A stretch of DNA of 26,439 bases from Patescibacteria group bacterium. Lineage in GTDB: Bacteria > Patescibacteriota > Minisyncoccia > Minisyncoccales > Minisyncoccaceae. This document shows, in pieces, positions 1 through 5,212 of the stretch. The stretch spans positions 1-26,439 of the forward strand of contig JASGMO010000002.1 in assembly GCA_030156465.1 (NCBI GenBank), given 5' to 3'. The notes under the pieces were generated by a model, which saw only the letters and a program-made list of their open reading frames with translations, searched no databases and had not been told where the DNA came from. Both the position numbers and the translations under genes were made by a program. Position 1 is the stretch's first letter. Every line of letters starts with the position of its first letter.

Positions 1-126
1 GTATGTTATTATTTCTGCACAATATCTACCATCATCTCCACGTCTAACTAAAACCTTAATCTCTTTAGGGAATAAAAATCTAAGCTTATTTATATCTTTA
101 ATTGTTTTAGTGTTCATTTCTTTCAT
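1..126 (-). CDS. Partial HicB-like protein, C-terminus beyond window
   Basis: The first 42 residues are visible, read from ATG at 126 (a second in-frame ATG lies at 117). The stretch KVLVRRGDDGRYCAEI resembles the first beta-strand pair of HicB-type antitoxins, where a charged strand is followed by a DG-x-Y/W-x-A/V-E turn. The rest of the gene lies beyond base 1, so neither length nor a possible HicA partner can be judged. It begins 10 nt after the stop of the upstream HicB-like gene, so the two are probably co-transcribed. No clear Shine-Dalgarno sequence precedes it. The family call is tentative because the diagnostic GD/G-T-E-E-A helix is outside the window. Confidence 0.4.
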   Translation of the reverse strand, partial: MKEMNTKTIKDINKLRFLFPKEIKVLVRRGDDGRYCAEIITY

Positions 127-136
127 AATTAGCAAG

Positions 137-478
137 TTAAATATTAGCGACACCCATTGGAAAAACATACAAAGATAGTTTCTTTAACCTAGCAGAAACT
201 AGCTTTTTGGTGTTATTTCCTAGCATATCAAGATATGACTCGTAAAGCTTCCAATATCTCTTATTTGCAGGTCTGTTTAATAAATGACTATCAAGATTAC
301 ACTTGCAAATAGCTTCTATGTATCCAACAGCTGCCTCTTTTATGTTGTTCTCAGCTTCCTTTCTTGTTTCTCCGTCTTCAATAAGGTCAAAATCAAGACA
401 AACAGCTCTAAACCCTTCCTTGCATGGAAAAATTATAATTCTTGCTAGTCCTGTATTTTTTGTATTAAGCTTGTTCAT
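137..478 (-). CDS. HicB-fold antitoxin-like protein, 113 aa
   Basis: The N-terminal 55 residues follow the HicB pattern: a strand (ARIIIFPCKEGFRAVCLDF), then D-L-I-E-D-G-E-T-R-K-E-A-E-N-N-I-K-E-A, the usual G-x-T-x-x-E-A-x-x-N-L-x-E-A helix of HicB-like proteins. The C-terminal half (motif HLLNRPA, then KRYWKLYESYL) is a helical extension that I associate with HicB-fold proteins in Patescibacteria; it is not a recognisable ribbon-helix-helix DNA-binding domain. No HicA-type toxin is adjacent in the window; the next gene downstream may be another HicB-like protein. A TATAAT-like box at 507-512 lies about 30 nt upstream without a good -35. It could serve as a stand-alone antitoxin or a small HicB-fold protein of unrelated role. 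Confidence 0.55.
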   Translation of the reverse strand: MNKLNTKNTGLARIIIFPCKEGFRAVCLDFDLIEDGETRKEAENNIKEAAVGYIEAICKCNLDSHLLNRPANKRYWKLYESYLDMLGNNTKKLVSARLKKLSLYVFPMGVANI

Positions 479-548
479 ATGTCTAATTGTATTTCATACA
501 TTCTTTATTATAGACGTAATATACCACACTTTATTACAATATAATAAC

Positions 549-1055
549 TTACGCTTCCATAAACTTCTTGAGCTGTCTCATTGCTCGGTGAATAGTTACC
601 CTAGTTGCCCCACTGGACTTGCCTAGCGCTTTAGCAACTTCTGAGACGGGCTCTTGTTCAATGTAGTACATTGAAAGAGCCACCCTGTAATCATCGTTTA
701 ATTGATCCATTGCGGACAACACTACCCTCATATCGTCGTTTAAAACAGATTCTTTTACAATGTCCTGGTTGTTGTCCAGAACGGTGTCCAAGTTGTCCAT
801 ATTGATTGGATTGTGGTCTTTGGTTCTGTAATAGTCAAAGGTTAAGTTTCTAGCAACTTTAAAAAGAAATCCGTGAGGATTTTTAACTTCCTTGTCTTGA
901 GATATTTCTTTCCATAAGCGAGTGAATGTTTCTGATGTAATGTCTTGAGCTAGGGCTTCATTGTTCACCTTAAAAAAAACAAAACGGTAGATCTTATCTA
1001 CATGCTCATCATATATCTGCGAAAAGAATTGTTCTTTAAAGTTATTTTGCTCCAT
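549..1055 (-). CDS. ECF-type RNA polymerase sigma-70 family sigma factor
   Basis: The 168-aa length is normal for an ECF sigma factor. Region 2 spans about residues 12-80: YDEHVDKIYRFVFFKV, DITSETFTRLWKE, then the FKVARNLTFDYYR helix that contacts the -10 element. Region 4 spans about residues 112-166: LNDDYRVALSMYYIE and the HTH VSEVAKALGKSSGATRVTIHRAMRQL. Region 3 is absent, as expected for ECF. The sigma2-sigma4 linker (residues 86-99, MDNLDTVLDNNQDI) is encoded by a run of the same TGTCCA repeat that fills the intergenic region upstream of this gene, which is very unusual. No anti-sigma factor is recognisable; the co-oriented upstream gene encodes a winged-helix protein. Any promoter of its own must overlap the repeat array, whose last unit is only 13 nt from the ATG. 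Target promoters are unknown. Confidence 0.9.
   Translation of the reverse strand: MEQNNFKEQFFSQIYDEHVDKIYRFVFFKVNNEALAQDITSETFTRLWKEISQDKEVKNPHGFLFKVARNLTFDYYRTKDHNPINMDNLDTVLDNNQDIVKESVLNDDMRVVLSAMDQLNDDYRVALSMYYIEQEPVSEVAKALGKSSGATRVTIHRAMRQLKKFMEA
761..799 (-). repeat. In-gene TGTCCA repeats in the sigma-factor linker
   Basis: Within the sigma gene the plus strand reads TGTCC(T) at 761 and TGTCCA at 773, 785 and 794 (spacing 12, 12, 9). Bases 774-793 match intergenic bases 1070-1089 at 19 of 20 positions. Only multiples of three are used here, so the reading frame is kept, whereas the intergenic array also uses 11-bp spacing. Confidence 0.85.
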
Positions 1056-1068
1056 TTTAAATTATTAA

Positions 1069-1242
1069 TGTCCAGAATGGTGTCCAAGTGTTGTCCACAT
1101 TATGTCCAAGTTGTCCACATTGTGTCCACATTGTCCAAGTTGGTGTCCAAGTGGACAAATGTTTGTCCAAGTTGTCCAGAATGGTGTCCACATTGTGTCC
1201 ACATTGTCCAGAATAATGTCCAAGTGGACAAACTCGTGTCCA
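1069..1242. repeat. TGTCCA direct-repeat array filling the gap upstream of the sigma gene
   Basis: Fifteen exact TGTCCA hexamers lie in one orientation, starting at 1069, 1081, 1092, 1103, 1112, 1123, 1132, 1144, 1164, 1173, 1185, 1196, 1205, 1217 and 1237. Two inverted TGGACA copies lie at 1152 and 1225. Start-to-start spacing is 9, 11, 12 or 20 bp. The hexamers are followed by a limited set of tails: AAGT, CAT/CATTG, GAATGG/GAATAA, and twice AAGTGGACAAA, which makes a TGTCCA-AG-TGGACA palindrome. The array occupies nearly the whole 190-bp space between the winged-helix gene (stop at 1246) and the sigma-factor ATG (1055). Units are far too short and lack spacers for CRISPR. A DNA-binding site array or a minisatellite are the main readings. 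Confidence 0.93.
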
Positions 1243-1245
1243 CAA

Positions 1246-1848
1246 TCAATACGATTGATTTATTTCGTATGTTATTGTTTTCCCCCCTCCAGTTGTTAGT
1301 AATATTTTCAAATCTTTCAATCCTTTCAATTCCCTTCTAATTGTTCGAGGATTAGTTTCTGGAAAAAAATCACATATTTGATTGGGTTTCAATTGTCCAC
1401 GACTTTGGAGCATTTCTAACACTTTCAGTTGGACTGCTGAAAGCTCTTCATAATTAATACTTCTGCTCTTTTTGATTTCTTTCTGAATTACTGGCTTTTC
1501 TTCTTCTTTAACGACTATCTTCTTTTCTTCTTTTTTTGGAGAGAATGATTCCTTGAATAAATTGTATTGATTCTCTAAAATTGAGAAGTTCTCAGCGTCT
1601 GCCCACTCTTGTTCTTTTGCAATAGCAAAATAGGTCTTTATAAGTTCAATCTTAGTAAAGACCTTCTTTGTTGCCTCCTCTCTTTTGTCATTTGCATATG
1701 AGGCAGATTTTCCATAGGCGACATTGGAGAAGAATAGTATATCTAGCGCCTCCTTTCTAATAGCAAACTTAAGAGGCTCCTCTTTTGGAAAGAGTCCAGT
1801 TACCTTGTACAAGGCGTTGGTTAATCTTATAATCTTCTCCTCCTGCAT
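1246..1848 (-). CDS. Winged-helix protein of unknown function, upstream of sigma gene
   Basis: This is a 200-aa protein in three parts. Residues 1-100 are helical (IIRLTNALYKVTGLFPKEEP, then KREEATKKVFTKIELIKTYFAIAKEQEW). A charged Lys/Glu linker covers about 100-126 (KEEKKIVVKEEEKP). Residues 127-200 form a likely winged helix: LSAVQLKVLEMLQSRGQLKP, NQICDFFPETNPRTIRRELKGLKDL and a GGGKTITYEI wing. The C-terminal domain resembles transcription-factor wHTH folds and should bind DNA; I do not recognise the full-length family. It has a strong sigma70-type promoter (1857-1885) placing the start site about 2 nt from the ATG, so it is probably leaderless. Its stop is 3 bp from the TGTCCA array, and it may be co-transcribed with the downstream sigma gene. 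A role as regulator binding the array is inference only. Confidence 0.75.
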   Translation of the reverse strand: MQEEKIIRLTNALYKVTGLFPKEEPLKFAIRKEALDILFFSNVAYGKSASYANDKREEATKKVFTKIELIKTYFAIAKEQEWADAENFSILENQYNLFKESFSPKKEEKKIVVKEEEKPVIQKEIKKSRSINYEELSAVQLKVLEMLQSRGQLKPNQICDFFPETNPRTIRRELKGLKDLKILLTTGGGKTITYEINQSY

Positions 1849-1856
1849 TAAGTGGT

Positions 1857-1885
1857 ATTATAGGATAAAGACAATGAAAAGTCAA
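1857..1885 (-). promoter_or_regulatory. Sigma70-type promoter of the winged-helix gene
   Basis: On the minus strand a -35 TTGACT (1880-1885), a 17-bp spacer and a perfect -10 TATAAT (1857-1862) are visible. The -10 is followed by exactly 8 nt before the ATG at 1848, which predicts a leaderless or near-leaderless transcript. Confidence 0.8.
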
Positions 1886-2015
1886 CGAATAAAAAAACAG
1901 AACTATGTGTTCTGGATTTTAATTCTCAATTTAACAATACAAAAACAATTGACATTGGTTTTGCTTTCTTTTCATAGATCTTTTTTTAATCTTTAAGTAA
2001 AGCATCACCAACCCC

Positions 2016-2043
2016 TTGACATTTATACCCAATCAGATATAAT
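2016..2043 (+). promoter_or_regulatory. Consensus promoter of the higB-remnant/antitoxin operon
   Basis: Perfect TTGACA (2016-2021), 16-bp spacer and perfect TATAAT (2038-2043). The predicted start is near 2050, about 10 nt before the ATG of the decayed toxin gene. It is the only clear plus-strand promoter in the first 20 kb and probably still drives the intact antitoxin. Confidence 0.8.
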
Positions 2044-2059
2044 TATTGAAAGATGTGAA

Positions 2060-2415
2060 ATGAAAATTTATTATTATAAAAATAATACTTGTCCCGTTAA
2101 AGATTATCTAAAAAAGCTTGATAATGAGTTGTTGGCAGATAATTAAATTAATTGCCGAAAATGGAACTATGTCCCCTCCACTTGCAAAACCCTTAAAAGG
2201 ATGAAATTACTAAGCCGTCTAAAAAAAGAGAAATTAGGTTGCTGTGTGCAGAAATAAAGAAAGAATTAATACTACTTCACGCTTTTGATAAGCCTAGATA
2301 TTATAAATCTGGAGATAAAAAAATTAATAGTCAGATAACTAAAAATTATAATATAGCATTGAATTATTATGATGAAATAAAAAACTATGAAAACTACAAA
2401 GAAGAATATAAATGA
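2060..2415 (+). pseudogene. Frameshifted HigB/Gp49-like toxin remnant
   Basis: Reading from ATG 2060 gives MKIYYYKNNTCPVKDYLKKL and stops after 28 codons, but the homologous protein continues in other frames. QIIKLIAENGTMSPPLAKPL is read from 2136, MKLLSRLKK from 2201, and REIRLLCAEIKKELILLHAF from 2227, followed by a Lys/Tyr-rich C-terminus ending at TGA 2413-2415. The pieces follow the order of phage Gp49-like / HigB RelE-superfamily toxins: an N-terminal K-D-Y-L motif, the L-A-K-P-L segment, then an R-x-L-x-A and LLHAF core. At least three frameshifts make the gene dead. It overlaps the start of the HTH antitoxin by 29 bp, the usual higBA order. Sequencing errors could account for one shift but hardly three. 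Confidence 0.78.
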
Positions 2416-2749
2416 CCCTATTCTTGAAGCAAGAAAGGATCCCAACTTTGAAAAATATAGCGAGGCAGCTAGGATAAGAGGAAAAATTGGAATAGAGGTC
2501 TTCTCAAAAAGAAAAGAAAAGAATATGAGCCAACAAGAATTAGCTAAAGCCGTTGGCACTACACAAAGAGTAATATCTAGCATTGAAAATGGAGACACAA
2601 ACCCTGGGACAGTTTTATTGGTCAGAATTGGAAAAGAACTTGGATTTAATTCATATAACTTAACTAAAATATATGAATGCCGGGAAGTAATCTCTGTTAT
2701 TAATAGTCAAACTTTTAGCACACATATAGATATAAAAAATTATGTTTAA
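2387..2749 (+). CDS. Xre/HigA-type HTH antitoxin
   Basis: This is a 120-aa protein with a classical HTH_3 domain at residues 45-90: MSQQELAKAVGTTQRVISSI followed by ENGDTNPGTVLLVRIGKELG. The N-terminus (DPNFEKYSEAARIRGKIG) matches the helical lead-in common to HigA antitoxins paired with Gp49-like toxins, in which a helix precedes the HTH. The ORF is intact although its toxin partner is frameshifted, so it may survive as an autorepressor or as protection against related toxins. It is read from the promoter at 2016-2043 and overlaps the next gene by 8 bp, indicating translational coupling. The C-terminal 30 residues look unstructured. Confidence 0.85.
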   Translation: MKTTKKNINDPILEARKDPNFEKYSEAARIRGKIGIEVFSKRKEKNMSQQELAKAVGTTQRVISSIENGDTNPGTVLLVRIGKELGFNSYNLTKIYECREVISVINSQTFSTHIDIKNYV

Positions 2750-3143
2750 TCATATTTGGTCAGTAATTTGTCAAAACTCTTCAATTGATAGACAAAATAA
2801 CTCTATTAGCCTTTTTAATTGTATTGAGAGTATTAATGTTAAGGGAGAAAAGACAAACATTCTACCTATTAATTTTAATATAGTAAGTTGCTGGACGATA
2901 GATCATCCTGAAAAAAAGAACAATTTGGTATTCAGAATTGAAATAGTTGATCCGGAAGAAAAAATAATATTTAAAAAAGATCAAGAAATTAATACTGAGG
3001 TTGGCTGGCAAAGAGTAAGAAATGTGGCAGAGTTTTCCGGATTAAAAATTAACAACCCTGGCAGATATTTATTTAAAATATCACAAAAAGAAGCCGACTT
3101 TAAGGTAGTCGCAACTCTACCGGTAGATATTGATATTAAATAA
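2742..3143 (+). CDS. Uncharacterised protein co-transcribed with the antitoxin (DUF6941-like)
   Basis: This 133-aa protein opens with FNHIWSVICQNSSIDRQNNS and continues SLFNCIESINV. I associate that pattern with a small beta-rich family (recalled as DUF6941-like), often described as an N-terminal W-x-x-x-C-x-x-x-x-x-D segment followed by S-L-F/I-N. The remainder alternates short hydrophobic strands (VFRIEIVDPEEK, RYLFKISQK, DFKVVATLPVDI), consistent with an immunoglobulin-like beta sandwich. There is no signal peptide or membrane segment. It overlaps the HTH antitoxin by 8 bp, so it is the third gene of that operon. Its role is unknown; a link to toxin-antitoxin or phage defence is suggested only by context. 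It converges with the CYTH gene. Confidence 0.6.
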   Translation: MFNHIWSVICQNSSIDRQNNSISLFNCIESINVKGEKTNILPINFNIVSCWTIDHPEKKNNLVFRIEIVDPEEKIIFKKDQEINTEVGWQRVRNVAEFSGLKINNPGRYLFKISQKEADFKVVATLPVDIDIK

Positions 3144-3208
3144 ATAGCTATCTATAACAAAAGGTACTAAGAACCTTCACCAAATTAATGTCTAATAATT
3201 TACTTCTA

Positions 3209-3721
3209 TTAGAGTTTTCCATTTCTATAATCATCCTCTAATGCTAAGTATGCTTTTGTAATTCTTTCTTTGTTTTCTAATCCTAGTTCGTTTATCACAT
3301 TTTCTATATCCTCTTTTTCCCCTTCAATTTCAATAAAATATCCGAAATATAATTTGTCTAACGCAATTTTTGTATTCAAAACTTCACCATCTTGTCTTGT
3401 TTTTTCAAACACTCTCACATCATTAAATCCTAATGCTTTTAAAATATCTTCTCCTTCTTTGACGCTCTGAATTTTCATTGAATACTCCGTTCTTTCAAAA
3501 TAATTACTTTCTTCTTTTGGCCTAACTTTTACTGTTAAAACAATATCATCTTTCTCATCTCTAATTCTAGGAAATATACCCTTCTCCATAGAATCATTAG
3601 AAAAAAAGCCATAAGTTTTTTGCTTATAACGCTCCCCAAAAGAAACTCCTAGATTTATAAGTTTTGTCTTTATATCATCAAAATTATCAATTTTGAATTT
3701 TACTTCTATTTCTTTTTCCAT
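3209..3721 (-). CDS. CYTH-domain protein (CyaB / thiamine-triphosphatase superfamily)
   Basis: The 170-aa protein starts with MEKEIEVKF, the diagnostic E-x-E-x-K motif (E4, E6, K8) that binds metal and triphosphate in the CYTH tunnel fold. Further matching elements are K-T-Y-G-F-F, P-R-I-R (basic triphosphate contact), D-I-V-L-T-V-K, Y-F-E-R-T-E-Y, V-F-E-K-T-R, I-A-L-D-K-L and Y-F-I-E-I-E-G-E. Length and motif order are those of a complete single-domain protein of the CyaB-like class. The substrate (inorganic triphosphate, thiamine triphosphate, or ATP for adenylyl cyclase) cannot be told from sequence. Its start lies 10 bp after the end of the QueC-like fragment. Confidence 0.88.
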   Translation of the reverse strand: MEKEIEVKFKIDNFDDIKTKLINLGVSFGERYKQKTYGFFSNDSMEKGIFPRIRDEKDDIVLTVKVRPKEESNYFERTEYSMKIQSVKEGEDILKALGFNDVRVFEKTRQDGEVLNTKIALDKLYFGYFIEIEGEKEDIENVINELGLENKERITKAYLALEDDYRNGKL

Positions 3722-3731
3722 ATTTCTTATT

Positions 3732-3917
3732 TTATCTCTTTTTCTTCTTCTTCGTGATTATAATAGATTGGCATTTTCCTGACATATTAAAAATGTATTT
3801 TGTAGGGTCTTCTACGCCCGATTCTATATACGTTCTTCTTCTATCCCAACAAGGAGGACAGTCTCCACAATGCTTTTCAAATTTTTTAACACATGTCCTT
3901 GCTTTATGTAATGGCAT
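3732..3917 (-). pseudogene. QueC-like C-terminal zinc-motif fragment
   Basis: The 61-aa reading frame contains C9-x7-C17-x2-C20-x2-C23, then W-D-R-R and SGVEDPTKY. This matches the end of QueC (7-cyano-7-deazaguanine synthase), where a C-x8-C-x2-C-x2-C zinc site is followed by R-x-A/T and G-I/V-x-D-P-T-x-Y. The N-terminal PP-loop ATPase domain (S-G-G-x-D-S) is absent. Upstream in frame a TAG occurs two codons before the ATG, and KIIYE just before it looks like further decayed homologous sequence. A remnant is most likely; a stand-alone small zinc protein is possible. The tail is poly-Lys/Arg. Upstream at 3963-3976 is a perfect 14-bp palindrome (ATATCATATGATAT), possibly an old operator. The rest of the gap to 4119 shows nothing I recognise. 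Confidence 0.5.
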
Positions 3918-4119
3918 CCACTATATTTTTGTTTCATATATTATTTTCAAACATTCTAGGGTATATCATATGATATGGACCAATATAATTTCCTTGCTGT
4001 TAAACATGTCTACCTAGATTTTTTCAGCACTTTTTTCGTTTGTGTTGAAGGCAAGAGATAAGACTGGGAATAGAGCTTTTGAAGAATTGGAGATTTCAAA
4101 TTTAATTCTCAAAAAAAAT

Positions 4120-5103
4120 TTAATTGAGTGTTTCTACTTCATAGGGACACGATGGTAGCCATCCTTTTGGCGTACGACGAGGATCTTTTTTGTTTTTTTG
4201 TTTAAGAGCGAGGGCTGGACAACTATTAATATTATTAAGTAACTGATTTTTTATAGAACCATAAATATTAAAGAGACTTTGATTTTTTAAATTACCTAAT
4301 GTTGGTCCATTTACACTTGATAACAATCCACAGAAGTAAACATTTCCATTATTTCTAATTTCTAAAGAATAAAGTGGTTGTCCAGAGCAAAACCCTTTTT
4401 CCTGCTGTTTATTATCAGCTTTTCTATAGGGACATTCTATGGTTATTGAAAATTTAGGCTTATTGATGGTTATCCAATCCAATATAATTTTTTTGTTTCT
4501 TTGCCATGTAACCGAATCAATCATTAATTTTTTATAACGAGCCCCTCGTCCAATTGGTGTAAAAAATAAAAATGTATAAGAATCAACTTTTAAATCTTTT
4601 GCTAATTTTAATAATGTTTTTACATCTTTAAGGTTGTTTTTGTGTAAGACGGTGGTTATATTAATATGTGGTTTTCTTTGTATTTTCTGAAAAGATTTTA
4701 TAATTTTTATAATATGTGAATAATCTCCTTTAGATCTTTTAAGCCAGTCATGATTTTTTTCATTTCCATGTATGCCAAAAGTAATTCTGTCGAAGTTAGA
4801 TTTCAAAATTTTATCGATTGTGTCTTCAGACAAACGAAAACCACTGATAAGGTTTGTTTTTAAAGACAATTTTTTAGCAAATTTAACTATATTCCAGAAG
4901 TTCTCATTCATTAATGGTTCTCCTCCGAAAAGGTTGATGTATCCTTTCTTATCACAAATGACAGAAAAATCTTTAAGAATTTTCTTATAATCAAAGAAAC
5001 TAAGCCCTTCTTCAGAGTCATCTTTTCCAGAACAATATAAACAATGGCGACAATTAAAATTGCATTTATTGGTAAGGTGTATATCTAAAGATTGTAATGG
5101 CAT
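4120..5103 (-). CDS. Radical-SAM / SPASM-like protein, 327 aa
   Basis: The radical-SAM cluster motif C14-x3-C18-x2-C21 lies in HLTNKCNFNCRHC near the N-terminus, followed by NLFGGEPLMN (the SAM-binding G-G-E-P motif). The C-terminal third carries extra cysteines (IECPYRK, KGFCSGQP, VYFCGLL, NSCPAL, PSCPYE) with the order expected of a SPASM/twitch auxiliary-cluster domain; the segment LEIRNNGNVYFCG is typical. It lies 109 bp downstream of the ABC-F gene in the same orientation and could be a distal part of that operon. The substrate is unknown; peptide modification is one possibility. The start ATG at 5103 is preceded by no convincing Shine-Dalgarno. This is the second radical-SAM gene in 5 kb. 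Confidence 0.85.
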   Translation of the reverse strand: MPLQSLDIHLTNKCNFNCRHCLYCSGKDDSEEGLSFFDYKKILKDFSVICDKKGYINLFGGEPLMNENFWNIVKFAKKLSLKTNLISGFRLSEDTIDKILKSNFDRITFGIHGNEKNHDWLKRSKGDYSHIIKIIKSFQKIQRKPHINITTVLHKNNLKDVKTLLKLAKDLKVDSYTFLFFTPIGRGARYKKLMIDSVTWQRNKKIILDWITINKPKFSITIECPYRKADNKQQEKGFCSGQPLYSLEIRNNGNVYFCGLLSSVNGPTLGNLKNQSLFNIYGSIKNQLLNNINSCPALALKQKNKKDPRRTPKGWLPSCPYEVETLN

Positions 5104-5212
5104 ATTTTTTATACGATAAAATTAAAGTCAATTTTTCCCAAAATTTGTTTGTTTAATATAATATTTAAATTATTATAATTGTTTTTAACTGTCCCCGTAC
5201 TGTTTTAGGGTG

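Noticed and set aside
1069..1242. CRISPR array
   Set aside because: Repeat units are 6-12 bp with no unique spacers of 25-40 bp and no cas genes.
1002..1340. Reading frames on both strands across the TGTCCA array (Trp/Thr- or Ser/Leu-rich repeats)
   Set aside because: They are open only because the repeat lacks stops; several frames on both strands are open at once and none has a start signal or family likeness.
2272..2598. 108-aa hydrophobic minus-strand frame
   Set aside because: It is antisense to the toxin remnant and the HTH antitoxin, whose plus-strand coding is well supported; hydrophobicity comes from the complement of Lys/Asn-rich codons.
3754..4017. 87-aa plus-strand frame opposite the QueC-like fragment
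   Set aside because: The minus-strand frame shows a clear Cys/zinc motif; the plus frame has no recognisable feature.
5100..5135. TTGACT...TATAAA promoter before the 327-aa radical-SAM gene
   Set aside because: The spacer is only 12 bp, too short for a sigma70-type promoter.
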